Source: Stercorarius parasiticus
Taxonomy: Eukaryota > Chordata > Aves > Charadriiformes > Stercorariidae
Assembly (NCBI GenBank): GCA_013396915.1
Contig: VWZL01000918.1
Span: forward strand, 78,768-142,767
Direction of reading: 5' to 3'
Length of the DNA: 64,000 bases
This document shows, piece by piece, positions 13,501-25,545 of the stretch. Within the stretch, counting starts at the first letter, position 1; the number at the start of each line of letters is the position of its first letter. Both the position numbers and the translations under genes were made by a program. The notes under the pieces were generated by a model, which worked only from the letters and a program-made list of their open reading frames with translations, was not told the DNA's origin and did not search any database.

Positions 13501-13948
13501 CCTGTGTGGGATCCGCATGAGCATATAATCAAAAGTCATATATTGTGTTTTACTAAATATGTTTTTTTATATTATTGTGAATATGTTCACTTTCATTGTG
13601 TCTAGGTGACAGAAATTTGTTTTTCTTTTAAAGCCCTTTAACACCCTCAGGTCATTGGCAATGCCATAGTATCTTTGACTTTGTAACAGATTTAGTCTCT
13701 TACTCTGAATTTTCACTGCTAGGGAAGTCAACAGCTGAAGTGCACTACTTTTGAAACTGAGACCTCAATCTAACCCTTGATAAGAAATTGTATGAGTTCT
13801 TAGGGAAGGCTTTGAGTCTTGTAGTTTATGCAAAAATTGCAAATAAAATATATGCTTATATATGGATGACTTCTAAAGTGAATGTTAATTACATGCTTTT
13901 AAAAAAATTTGTTTCATTCCTGTCTGTAAATTTTTTTTTAATGTTTAG
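7582..13948 (+). other. Large intron with one CR1 fragment
   Basis: A 6.4-kb intron. It holds the CR1 LINE piece at about 10,215-11,153 and a pyrimidine-rich tract at about 8,745-8,803. An open plus-strand frame of 129 codons at 8,925-9,314 has no recognisable product. The rest is unremarkable AT-rich sequence. Confidence 0.5.
10215..11153 (+). mobile_element. CR1 LINE fragment, 3' part, sense to gene
   Basis: The sequence follows the end of CR1 ORF2 and the 3' UTR. Around 10,360-10,530 it reads NWAERNLRKFNKRTWEVLPL and then the Leu-Gly-Thr-Asn-Trp-Leu-Glu-Ser block typical of the CR1 reverse-transcriptase C-terminus. The 3' part ends at the familiar TTCCTTCCAGCCTCAACTGTTC and a partial ATTCT tail. 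Frameshifts and stops show that it is inactive. The 5' portion is absent, as is usual for CR1 copies. Moderate divergence suggests an old insertion. Confidence 0.9.
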
Positions 13949-14611
13949 ATTTCACAGAAATTAAGTAATGAAGATCTGTCTCCAGAAGTAAGCCTCTGTC
14001 TAGATGCTCTTCTGGAGGATATAATAATGATTCCGAAGGAAGAGATACCACAAGATATATTTCTGGATGTTGTAGAAGATTTCCAGAGAACCTGCATGAC
14101 CATTATTGGCACAGATAACAGAGTAAAAGAACATTCCCCTAATAGTGATACAGAGCTTTCACTGGCATCCCTAGGGAAGATTTTCATGGAAGCATTCACT
14201 GAACAGAGTACAGAGACTGGTGGATTTGAAATCAGTGATTTTTTGAGATCCCTCAGTGATTCTGAGGGTCTTAAAATGATAAACCCGTTGCCTGACAAGT
14301 TAGAGTGTCAGGGTCATGCCTTTTCCGTTGATCCATCAGCAGAGGAGAGCAGTGATGCCCTGCCAGTACCACTTGTGACAGCTCTGAATGCCTTGTCAGC
14401 ATCTGTAGTACAACCTGTCACTCCTGTAGTGCCAAATGAGAGACAGTTTAACATGGAGGGAGAGCAGTTAAATTCAGAACCCAGTATTCCCCAGTTAAAT
14501 GGTCACTGTACACAAATAACAAATATAATTGAGCCTCACCTTGCTACAATTCAGGTGGAAGAAATAGAAGCCTTAACAGGATCTAACTTGCAGAGGACAA
14601 CAAATGAGCAA
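13949..14611 (+). CDS. ANKRD31: ANKRD31 exon 6 of window, acidic N-terminal exon
   Basis: A 663-base exon (221 codons) with a T-rich acceptor ending ATGTTTAG and a GTATAT donor, phase 0 on both sides. It opens with LSPEVSLCLDALLEDIIMIP, followed by an amphipathic acidic stretch. Later come MINPLPDKLE and SDALPVPLVTALNALSAS. The same succession (a Leu-rich acidic helix, Met-Asn-Pro-Leu, then Asp-Ala-Leu-Pro and Ala-Leu-Asn-Thr-Leu-Ser) is what I remember of mammalian ANKRD31. No enzymatic motif is present. Conservation of these helices suggests a binding surface, but no partner is known to me. Confidence 0.9.
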
Positions 14612-17472
14612 GTATATACACAGTTTAATTAATATTTGAAAATTTATATTTATCATAAAGTATTTTATAGAATAGCCAAATTACTTGGAGAGTGAATCTT
14701 AGTAAAGAATAAAATGGCAACAATAATTTGCATGTTTAATACTTTTCAGTTGTTTTAGTTTTAAAAGTCCAGTAGTGTTTTTTTCTGTTTTGATATATCC
14801 ATGTTATGAAAATGGCTGAGCTTGTTGGGATGGAAAATCCTAGTAAAGTTAATTCAGTGACTGATGTGGAAATCTGGAATCAGCATGGGAGTTGCAAAAA
14901 CTCCCGATTCCCTTGTACATCTTCTATGGCTCACGTTCTCTCCAAGGAAAGCTCCAAAACACTGTTCTGTTATTTCGTTGTAGCACATTGGCGTATACCA
15001 GACAATTTCAACTCTAGGTTCCTACCCCATCTGTCTCTGTTTTTTCTCCAGACTATAGTATGCTGTTTTCTGCTGTCATAGTTCTCACTGCTGTAGCATA
15101 CAAATGCTTTGCAAGTATTACAAAAGAAATTATAGCTATGTCTTTCTTGTAGACTAGGAAGATTACTTATGGGCATTTTTTACACATATATTTACAAGTG
15201 CGTTTATTTTGTTTAGTTCTGCCCATGTGAGACTTACTGAAAAAATTGAGGTGTGTTTTTATGTTCGTGTCCTCCCCTGAAGAAGCTAGTATGTATAGAT
15301 ACAACATGTGATCTTTCTTTCTGTTTTCTTCTCTTACCCTCTGCTGCTCTCTCCAAAATGTTATGTCCTGTGCTGTAAAGGTGATCTGGAGTAGGTAATT
15401 TGTAGTCAACAACACAAATACAAAAATCTGGAGAGAAACATGAAGGGAAAGCAGTCCTATATTCTGTTGCTGTTTTGGTTATAGTAAGGGAAAAAGAAAG
15501 ACACATAGGAGATGTATGTTTATGCTGTAGAGTGTAGTAGACATCTCTTGTAAACCTGGAATCAGATTCTCTGCTCTGTGTTGTCTTTCAATAATCTGGA
15601 GCTGCAAATCAATGATCAGCTGTGTTTAACTAGCTATTTAAGGTGGTTTTACAGCCATTTTGCTTCCCCATGATAGCATAAAGCATCCATAGACTATGAG
15701 TTAGTTGTGTCTTTTGCTGGTAGTATTAACTGCATATAACAGCACGTAATAAAAGGTACCACAATGGTAGCAAATTTCAAGGTGCCAAAAGGTCTCTAGG
15801 CTAATTGTCTCAGAACCATAGCAATTTACAGAGCTCTTTCAGTGTTGATTTCTGAAATGTGTAGCACAGCTGTGTGAAGCTTAATGTATAGATTTACTCA
15901 ATATTGCAGTTAAGATTGTGAAGTAGGGTCCTGTGGGAGTGGGGATCTATCGCCTCTTGTTCATTAATAATTGATTTTAGGTTTTTTTTGTGCCTCCATC
16001 TGCTCTTGAACGCAGAAATTAGGGAGGCAATTTAATGAGGAAAAAATCCCCGTTAATTTTTTAGTAACTGTTGCATTCTAACAGTATATTGTTCATCTTG
16101 GTCTTGTCTCATCCTTGTTTCTTTAGGGCATCCTTGTGGTGGTGAAACAAGTACCCAAAAGATGAGAGCCTGTACCATCCTGTAAATGCAATCAGGATGC
16201 TGAATAGCCCATTTATTTTAATATATGGTCCCTTATAAAGCAAGTTGCTTTTTTTTCTCTTGGAAATGTTTTCATCTTCTCTGACCCTTCTCCCATAGCA
16301 GATGTAATGCCATGGAAAGTACTGCATTGATAGTTTTGTAAACTGAAATATTTGGTTTTCCCCAACTGCCATGTTAGCATGCATAATCTCTTGACCTCAA
16401 GGGAACACATCTGGGAATGCAGTTCACCTCTTCAGTAGCCTCTCTGCTGAATATGTCAATTAAAAAAATTAATCGTAAAATCCTCTATTTCCATCTGTGT
16501 ACCGAGAAAAGACTAACAGGTTCTTCCATGTCATTGTGTGAAAGAATTTGTGTGCATGTGTGCTGAGGGTGTGCCCTAAGAGTTTTCAGCATTACTCAAG
16601 TGTGGAATAAGCTAATGAGTACCCAGGTTTCAGTAACTTGAATGATACTCAGCAGCACATCACACTCACTTGACTAGAACAGTGAATAAACTCAAGTAAC
16701 TCAAATTAACTCCCATGTGATGGCATATCTTTAGGGTGGGATTTTTCTCCCTTACTGTTAGAGATAAGCCTCTGGTATACACCAATCATTTAGGTTCTCC
16801 TTTGCACAATTTAGGATGAGGTGAATCACCATCATCTCTGATAGTAGCTCCTCTTCTTCACCAGTGATAGGGGTAATGAGAATGCCTAGTGTCATCTAGA
16901 TGCCTAGCCTTTAAAAGGCTTAGGATAAGTGAAGTGAGCGTCATCTGTGGTGGCTGTAGCTCAGGGATAGTGTGTCTTTAGAAATAGCTGGGAGTTACTG
17001 AACCTCAGGTGAAACATGGTTCTTGATTTTGTGCACGTTTCTAGGTTTGTGCAAGAGTGAGATAAGATGGGCTAGCTTAAGACATCTCAAACATAGCTTT
17101 ATTTTTTAGGACAGGAGTTCATGTCCATAGGAAACTGTCATATATGCCCGACAAAACAACTTTCAGATAGTAGCAATTTTTGTTTGCTGTCAGCCAGCCT
17201 AGATTTATAATTTAAGTTGTGATCCTGAGTATCCTAATTCCCTTGGCTAGTTCTGCTAGAGGGACGTGGTGTGGCACACTACTTTAGGAGTGTCTCTCCT
17301 ATGGCAGCCTCTGTCTCTCGTGTCTGTATAATTCCAGTTACTCACTTAAGCAACCCCTCCATTGTGTGAGGGCACACAATTTATAACGCAATGTTCTTGG
17401 AGCTTTTATATATACAGGCCTAGTTTTAACTGCATGTTTCCAGTTGCTTGTAATACTTCTTTTTTGTCGCAG
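14612..17472 (+). other. Intron, nothing recognised
   Basis: AT-rich intron of 2.9 kb. No repeat family or RNA gene was recognised; minus-strand frames of 65-91 codons at 15,167-15,506 and 16,109-16,410 have no recognisable product. Confidence 0.5.
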
Positions 17473-17750
17473 CCCGTGTGTGATCAGCAGAGAGAGAAAG
17501 AAGCGATTTCAGCTTGCTGGGGTGCCACCTCTAGTGAAAAGCAAACTGGGGAGGCAAGTTCATATTCAGTGGAGGCTGCAGCATGTGCAGAAACAGCCCA
17601 AACAACATCAAGGACAGTGATGCAGTTAAGAGAGACCTCCTCAAGAAAGTGCAGAGATCCTGTTTCCAGTCATTGCCAAATACAAAAAGAGACTCAGCAG
17701 AGGATGTCTCACAGTGTCAGTACAACAGGAAACAAAGCTGAGGATTTTGA
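17473..17750 (+). CDS. ANKRD31: ANKRD31 exon 7 of window
   Basis: Acceptor CTTTTTTGTCGCAG and donor GTATGA bound 278 bases, entering in phase 0 and leaving in phase 2. It reads PVCDQQREKEAISACWGATS and continues Ser/Thr/Gln-rich to NKAEDF. It looks disordered and polar, as this part of the protein is in mammals. The frame stays open beyond the donor into a T-rich intron, so the donor choice rests on the phase fit with the next exon at 18,060. Confidence 0.78.
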
Positions 17751-18059
17751 GTATGATAAAATCATGCATAATATTCTTAAGTTCTTTTTTTTTTTTTTAA
17801 CTAATGTAACAAGTACAATGCATACTGTACTCATTCCTCATGTGAATGACTTCAAATGATCCAAAGATAAAGGTTTTACCTTTTATTTAAAGATCTGGAA
17901 GCTAGTTACTTTCCTGATGTACTCTTTATTCAGTACTACCTGAGTTAGCCTATATATTTGCATGCTGTTACAGACTTCCTTTTAAAATCAAATATATTCA
18001 CATTCTTAGCTTTACTATAAACATCAATTTATATAGAGAATGTATTTGTTGATTCTAAG

Positions 18060-18202
18060 CAAATCTCTTGTCAGTAAAATTCAGAAATCTACTTCTAAAG
18101 ACAAGCAGAATCTAGAAACCAACATATGCCAAGAAATAACTGTGAAAGAGGATAGAAAAGTTGATCAGAGAAGAAGGAGCAAGAGAATTGAAAACCGACG
18201 TA
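18060..18202 (+). CDS. ANKRD31: ANKRD31 exon 8 of window, basic
   Basis: A 143-base exon entering in phase 2 and leaving in phase 1 with a GTAAGA donor. The acceptor (GTTGATTCTAAG) is weak. It reads KSLVSKIQKSTSKDKQNLET and ends in a strongly basic run, DQRRRSKRIENRR, which continues into the next exon. The basic run could be a nuclear localisation signal, in keeping with a chromosome-axis protein; that is inference. Confidence 0.75.
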
Positions 18203-20480
18203 GTAAGATACTGTCTGATGTTTATCAATTTTTATTTGAACAACTATACTGAATCAAATGTAATTCATAATCTTTCCAATATATTGTGGCATGGATTTCT
18301 TTTGAAAAGATGATAGAAACATTCATTTTAATAATTAAAATTATTTATAATTTCCTTCACTGGTTTAAACCTACCTATTAGCAACCTAACAGTTGTTTGC
18401 ATAACCTCCTGAGATTTTTTTTTTAGGATTTTTATCAGTGTTATATATGAAAAAAGTATAGTGTGTTCTTAAAAGCAGAAGCAAAATGTTTTCCTGCAGA
18501 CTGAAAATGCAGATCCTGATATACATTTATATATCCTTCTGTAATCTAATATTCTGTGTGCAACATCATTCTGAGGGCAGAGCCATCCCTAAGAGTTGAC
18601 TTATGCAGAACAGTTTATTCTATTTTGAATGCCTGCTGTTGGTATCCTGATTGTTTTAAATATAGGATTATAGGTCTGTCACTACCACAGTCATGAAGCA
18701 CTCTTTGAAGTATTTTTTCTTCCAATGTGCTTTGGCAGAGAGAAAGATTGCTATTTTTCATCCTTTGAAGATGCATGCAGAGAAATTCTTTGCTTCACAG
18801 AGGAAGTGTGTAGGAGAATACAGAATTTCCTTGCTCAAGTGCTCACTCCAGCACCATTAAGATTGGTGTCTTAAAAGGAGGGTTTTTTTTAACTAAGCCC
18901 CCTCAGTCTGGATTTATCTGTGCACCTACAATCATTTAAAAGGTTACAAAGTTTGGAAATATTCAAACTGTAACAGCTACATTATAGATCTTACAAAATG
19001 CGAGTATTTCTACGTTCAATTAAAAACCCTTCTCCTTTGCAGGGTTTTAATTATTCCCAGTGGAAGCACCTGTTTTTGAGATTTAAATTGTATGACTATC
19101 TGCTCATCTATTTCAAATTGACTTACTGGTTTCCACACAAAACCCAAGCTGTTATTTTTTTTTAGCATGATTTCTGCAGAAAGAGTTGCACTGCCTGTAT
19201 AGGTAGCTTAATCCAAACTATCAAGTCTGCCTTTTGCATCAGACCTAGCAATCATGAGTCTGTGAGTCTGCTTAGTTTGGTAATTCACAGAAAACACAGC
19301 CAAACCCCACAAAAAGTTTTGATTTGGATCAGTAAGCATCACTTGTATTGCACAAGGTCAGACACAAGGAAGGCAGTAGGGAAGGCAAGGTAGAAGTGAT
19401 GAGAAATAGGTCCTCTTGAAGTAACAAGTTAAATTGGGTCAGGTGTTAACATGAAGCAGCGCCTTGTTCTCTGTATGTCCATGTGCTTTAATCCTTCCTG
19501 AGCAGCTTGGCTAGTTTAAACCAGCTTTGACTAGGGACTGCAGTATCTTAAATGTTTATGGTCTTGCAAGGCTGGACAAGTAGAGGAGAGGGACTGCCCA
19601 TGTGTTCAGCTGAGGGAAGGTCCTGGGTAAACCTGTGTCTGTCTATTAGATTCTAAAAATCCACACAGAGTCAAGAATTTAAGAAAGTTGGGAATTAGTC
19701 TGAGCTCACAGTATGTCACTGTGCACAAAAAAGCAAGAGACATCAGGCTTTGTGAATTACAGCTCTAGAAGAACTGTGTTTTAAGTTCTTACTTAAAATT
19801 CCTGACACCCAAGCTCAAAACTGTAAAGAGTGCATAAGGGGAGATAGCATTTGTTCTGTAAAATAATAAACTAAAAATTAAAAATATTATCTCTTACATT
19901 TTATTTTTTACATTTAGGCCTTGTATTACCAAGCAACTTTCCACTCATTGCAGAAATGGCAGAGCTGATTGTGAAGTAATGGGGAACAGTAATCTGAGAG
20001 CGCTAATCTCAATGACTATCCTAGCGTAAATACTTCTTGCTCACAAAGTGGAGAGTTTAAAACATAAATGAGTACAAAAGAACTGCTGAGAAGTTTGACT
20101 TTTAAGAAAAGAGAAATTATTGAATAACTAACTACCTGTTGAAATGCTCATCTTGTAATGAGTTGTAACCTAGAATAGCAGTTTTGTCATCCAGTGGTAA
20201 AAAACACACTTTGTGAAAATGTCATTAGAAAGGAAAAGGTCTAAACTTAACACACTTTTATGAAGTCATATTCCTGTATGTTGAATTTCACTTGGAGTTT
20301 TCTTATTGAATGGTATTGTTATTTAATTGGTAATGTGTTTTTTGAGGTATTAATTTGTACTAGATGGAATGAGCATTGTTTCTCCAGAAAAGGTATTTAC
20401 TAACTGTAATGCAAAGTGAAGCCAAAGTAAGAAAGGAAAGATAATTTTCTGTTCAACAGATCTTTTACATTATTTTTCAG
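18203..20480 (+). other. Intron, nothing recognised
   Basis: AT-rich intron of 2.3 kb with no open frame over 60 codons, and no repeat family or RNA gene that I can name. Confidence 0.5.
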
Positions 20481-20561
20481 GACAAGAAGCCCGTGGTAGG
20501 AATTCAATAAATCCTATTTGCCCCATTTCTCTTTCAACAATCAATAGGAGGAATACTTATG
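20481..20561 (+). CDS. ANKRD31: ANKRD31 exon 9 of window
   Basis: An 81-base exon, phase 1 on both sides, with acceptor TTATTTTTCAG and donor GTGAGT. It completes the basic run and then reads ISLSTINRRNTYG. In mammals the Ser-Thr-Ile-Asn-Arg-Arg-Asn motif directly precedes the first ankyrin cluster. Here the next exon I can chain (25,484) is not an ankyrin exon. Because this exon ends in phase 1, a lost cassette that is phase 1 at both ends would leave the frame unchanged. Confidence 0.82.
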
Positions 20562-23500
20562 GTGAGTTTGTGCAGTTGACAAGACTGTGGGTTTGTGACT
20601 AGTCAGTAGATTATTAAATTTTGATTGGTTTAACTTGGTAATGGTTCATGAGAAAATACATAGACCTATGTATAAAAATATATTAAAAAAGAAAATTTTG
20701 CAGAAAAAGTAAGCACTTAAAAAATCACAAAGTTATGCAATTAAGTTTAATTAGCCTTAATTCAACAGTCCTGTACATGCTTATCACAAAACAGTCCCTT
20801 AATTAAATAATGACCTTAATGTTTTTTAAAGATTTATTTTTTTTGGTCCATTTCAGTGGACAACTTGAGATGCCAACATTTAGACTTTCCAGTTTAATTT
20901 TTCAGGGACTCTGTGATTTTGCCCCTTGCATCTTAAAGGAACTTGTAGCTTCATAATTTAGTATTGCTTTGATTCTGTAAAGCTGTGAGTGCTTGGTATT
21001 TTGCATTTTTACTTCATCTTGGGCACCAAAAAGAAATGACTAATAGTAGCCAGCTGGGGAACTTTTGATTGAAACAGTTCACCTTATCCAGCTTCTTGTG
21101 TGATAACTCTGTGTCAAAGACATTGCCACACCCTGAAGTATCAATAGGTCGTTTCAAATGTAAGTCTGTTGTTCTTTATTTTGCAGTTCCCTGTCTCATC
21201 CGTTGGTCTCTGATAAACTTCATAACAAAAGGGAAAATGGTTTCATAGATCGTTGTCTCATTTGGTAGAACACTTTGATTCATTCTTAGGGTGTTTCCAT
21301 CCTGCACAGTGGCTAGGATTTCACAGCTGCTCTGTGGAAACAAAAAAAAGAACCTGTTTTGCAGTTAAAGGCTATTGCATAATACCGGCATATAACAGAT
21401 AGATTGGGTCAGCAGCAAATTTCAGACTTTTACAGCACAGGACTCTGGCATTTGAGCTAACAAAGTGACTCATAATGTGTATTAACTTGTACTGGAGGTA
21501 GATGAGAACATATTTTGTTGGTGGGTTTCAAAGCCACCTGCCGACAACAGCAAAATGTTGATAATGTGGGTTCAGCTGCAGTCTCTGTGGGCAAGTGTAC
21601 TAAAGATTGCATGTTTTGCCAGGCCACTGTTTCTTCATCTGCCAGGCTCTGGCTGCTATTTTTTAGTGTGAAAGGAGCACGACTGCACAAAATGTGTTTT
21701 AGTTGAACTCGTTGAAGAGATGAAAGGCTGACCTACTTCATTCTTTTTTTTTTAGTGAGGGAGGTGTAATCAGGAAGAAGTAGAGTTGCCAGACCCATGT
21801 CATTTTGAAATGCACTTTCATCTCCCTCTCTTTGGGAATCATTGTTCTGAGGATTATATTCTGACTTCATGCTTTTCTCTTCTTTTAAAGCCTTCCACCA
21901 GTGATTATCTATGTCATATCCTTGTATTTTTCCTTATTCCTGTGCTTCAGTACTCTGCTTCAGTACCTTACTGACTTCTTGGGTTCTTTTGGGTTTTTTT
22001 TCCGCTCTTTTTTTTTCCTGGATGTCATCACATAGGATATGGACAGCATGGGAGAGATACTGTCTGTGATCTTCATTTGAGTCTTGATTCACAGTGCCTT
22101 TGAGGGAGCTGAAAAACAGTTGCAATGAAACTTGCATTTCTCCTTGGTCTGATGCATGCACTGTGTCCTTGGAGAGTCATGTTGCTAAACTCTAATGATT
22201 ATTAATTGAACATGTCGCAGGTTCTATTTTTCAGGGGCTTATTAGTATATCAGATAGAGGATACTTTTCACTGAGGGAGAAATAGGTACCTTCCCCTAAC
22301 TGAACCTTTTTTATGCTCCCCTTAACAGATTTCAACTTTTTGCTCCAGAATATGGAGTTACTAGAGTTTCTTAATGAAATAGGCTCTATAAAATGCCAGT
22401 AAACTGTTTTACTGATGATACTGTTAAAAACCATTCATCTTGAAGCACTGTCAGCATAAAGCAATGTAGTTAAAACTTAGTTGATTTTTAAGCATTCGGG
22501 AACAAAACCTAATGGCACAAAATTTTTGGACAATCTGGTGCAATATCCTTTGCCTATAATGAAGCAAATTCTATAAAAATATACAATATTCTGGCTTGGA
22601 GGTGTATGAGAGCCTCAAGAGTTTCCAATTAAATTAGGGTAATTTTGCTTAATGGGAGCAGAACAGTCTTAATAAGCCTAATTCACGTATCAGTTCACAT
22701 ATTTAGTAGGTGAATTAGGCCCAGACAGCCTTCTGGTAATGGGAGATAGTTGAAGAGTAAAGCTGACCATGAAAATGGTCTTCTGGAGGGAATGCTGGTT
22801 TGAGAGCTGGAAAATAGGAAGCAGAAGATCTTCTGTCTCTTTCCCTTACTTTCCTCAGTCTACAAAAAACTGTCACATAATGAATGTTTAAGGAGCTAAT
22901 GCAAGGCTTTGCTAAACCCAGTTCAAAGACTTAAGTTCCATCTTTTTTTTTTTCCTCAACACCTCCTTGATGGAGTAGAATTGTTCTGTGGGTCATGAAG
23001 CTCATATCTTGATTTATTCCATTTTGGTGGGAGTGGATATGGAATTGCTAGTAATTCCATGGGCTTGACTCTCTGATGCTTGAGTGCCAGTGAGTAATCC
23101 TTACCCAGCACAGTTGCTGTACACTGGCAAAGTAAAAAAGATGATGATGTCCAGCTTTTTCGTGGGCTGGAGCTACCTTTAAATTTGAAATGAAGATGTG
23201 AAGCACAATAGTTGTTGCCTATCCAAATGTAAGGTGGGGCACGGCTGGACTTGCTGATGGTTGAGGTATAGCTTAGACCTAAGGATAAAATTTGGTTCTA
23301 AACTGGCATAGAGGCTGAATTTTGAAGGATCTATATGGATGATCTGGAATTAGATCTAGATCTTAGGAGTTGCCGAGCTTTAACTGCTTATCCTTAACTG
23401 CTAGTGTTAGGGCTGGGGCTAGGGTAATATTCCTGTAGGTAACAGTGAGTTTGCAAGGCATTGTAGGTAAACATTTTGGCCAAAAGGTGAGAGTTGAATC

Positions 23501-23639
23501 TTGCACAGTCTTAGGAATTAAACTGAGAAGAAGGTTCAGAAGAGGCTGCTTTGTCAGGAGCAGGTACAAGGAAGTGCCACAAGATAAGCCTTGATTAGTG
23601 TTATAACTAAAACTATTAGACGCCAGTAGGCCAGCATGG

Positions 23640-24480
23640 GCTGTTGCAAGTTTAAGTGTGGAAGGAGTCGCCAGCCTGCTGGCTATTACCCGTCATTGCT
23701 CTTCCATGTGTGTGACAATGAAGCTGCAACATCTAGTCCAAGGACAATCTAAAGAGATTTCAGGGCCTTGGGGCAGTTGGTAAGGGAATCTGTGCACAGG
23801 TAATTTTTTCCTCTATCCTTGCAGTTGTGGGCAGCGACATTGGAAGAAACAGACGGACACCGTCTATTAATACATGGCTCTGTGGCTGTTATTACCACGA
23901 CAGTTTCGGGTTTTTGGTAATGGGATGGCCTACATGGCACCAGGCCTGCTGGTGTCTGATGGGATTCACCTTTCTCAAAGGGGAAAAAGGGTCTTTGCTC
24001 ATGAGCTAATGGGGCTGATTGACGGATCTTCAAACTAGACTTGAAGAGGAAGGGGGGTTAATATCAGGCTTGCCTGTGACAAGCCGTGGGATGACACATC
24101 AAGGTTATAGAGTGCCCTCAGCCTGTTGCTCTGAGATGTGCTGGGTACAGTGGAGCACACTTGAAGTCTTACAGAGATGAGCCAGGGGCTTCTGAGGTAA
24201 TAGGAGCTAACAGGGGAACACCAGGGAAATGCTCCAAGTAATTAAGATTTGTTCCTCTAAAAAGGTGACAGCCCAGCTGAAGTGCCTCTACACCAATGCA
24301 CGGAGCATGGGCAGCAAATAGGAGGAACTGCTAGAAAGCTACAGCCTAGTTGCTGTTACTGAAACTTGGTGGAATACTTGGTGGCTACTGTGAGAGATTA
24401 GCCTGAGAGGGACTGCTGTATTTGGGAGGTCCCATTTTTAGAGGGACCTTGATATTCTGAGCCTTACAAAGATTGGTGGG
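23640..24480 (+). mobile_element. CR1 LINE fragment, ORF1 end to ORF2 start
   Basis: Unlike the usual 3'-end pieces, this fragment matches the CR1 interior. Around 23,760-24,020 it follows the esterase-like (SGNH) end of CR1 ORF1, with a readable piece GIHLS-like motif, then LTGLID-like and a stop. Around 24,260-24,400 it enters the ORF2 endonuclease start (AQLKCLYTNARSMGSK and a Thr-Glu-Thr-Trp-Trp motif). Stops and frameshifts disable it. The 3' part of the element is absent, so it is a truncated remnant. Edges are approximate. Confidence 0.75.
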
Positions 24481-25280
24481 CTAAACATATGTTCAGAATA
24501 TGGTTTGGCTTAATCAGTGCTCAATAGCTGGGACATTTGGCTTAATTTAGAACTAAGACCGGCAGGATCCAGTGGACTAACAGTGATGCTAAGGCTAGGG
24601 TTAACATCTGGCATGCCAAGTTCCCTGAAGTGGTGGAGAAAGAGTTGCCATGCTGTGAAATGCCTCTTAGATTTAAGGTTCGTTCCTGTGTGGGTTGTTG
24701 GGTGGATCTTAGGGCTGGGGCTGGGGTTCATGTTGCAGTACAAAATAATAAAAGGTGATGAGCTAGATTTTTTTTCAATATGGTGTGGCTATTCTAGGTT
24801 TAAGAACATATGGGCCAGAAGTAAATGCATCGAGTTGTATGTGTTGGGTAACTATATTAATATCTAGGATAAGATCTTGGTGGCTGCCATACTCTTTTTA
24901 TGCCATTTTGTCAGCACAGAGGGTAGCTGGAAAGCTTAAACAAACCACCAGCAAGGCACTGAATTGGTGCTGGGGAATATCCCTGCCTCTTTTTACACCA
25001 GTGACTTGGCTTTCACTGCTCCATCCCTTTCCCCACCCAACTATGCTATGCAGAGAAAGATGTAAGCTGTCATCCCGCCATCACTGGCTTCAGAAAAGTC
25101 TCTTGGGGATCAGGGAAGCCTGTGAGAAGTTAGGGCAATGTAGTAGCTCCTCCAAGTTTCAGAAAGAATTGCTCAGGTCACCAATCTTCAAAAAAATTCG
25201 GAAGCATAGCATCATACTTCACTCTCACCTGTCCTGGTTTATACAAGATGCCATCTGCAACAAGGATCAGACTCCAAGAT

Positions 25281-25302
25281 TTTTATATATATATATATAT
25301 AT
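25281..25302. repeat. TA microsatellite
   Basis: A run of TA dinucleotides, followed by an imperfect TTTATATATTGATA extension. It lies in the intron before exon 10. Confidence 0.85.
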
Positions 25303-25483
25303 TTATATATTGATATGTTTTAGATTCTAATAAAACCCTTATGGTTTGATAATTTTTCTGGGTAGCTAAGTGTAGTAAGTAGTTACACACAAAACTGTGG
25401 ACACAAGATGGTATGTATGTAAAGTAAAGAATTATGGTCTCTTTTCAATTCTGGTTTCTTTCTGTCTTTCATTTTCATTTCAG

Positions 25484-25545
25484 GTGGAGATGATTCAAAT
25501 CATACATTAAATACTGAAAGTGTAGAGGTTACAAACCTGCACCAG
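25484..25545 (+). CDS. ANKRD31: ANKRD31 exon 10 of window
   Basis: A 62-base exon with a good acceptor (TTTCATTTTCATTTCAG) and a GTACAT donor, entering in phase 1 and leaving in phase 0. It reads GGDDSNHTLNTESVEVTNLH and then Gln. It has no ankyrin character. It joins in frame to the exon at 20,481 upstream and to the large exon at 27,018 downstream. Confidence 0.7.

Larger units (their letters stand above)
20562..25483 (+). other. Intron where the first ankyrin cluster would be expected; holds CR1
   Basis: A 4.9-kb intron. I looked for the Gly-Trp-Thr-Ala-x-His-Glu-Ala core that marks ankyrin exons in this family and did not find it. The intron holds a CR1 5' region at about 23,640-24,480, flanked by segments with TTAGGG-like motifs, and a TA microsatellite at 25,281-25,302. 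Confidence 0.5.

Noticed and set aside
24785..25330. 181-codon plus-strand open frame
   Set aside because: It lies in an intron and ends in a run of Tyr-Ile repeats encoded by the TA microsatellite. No recognisable domain and no splice fit to ANKRD31.
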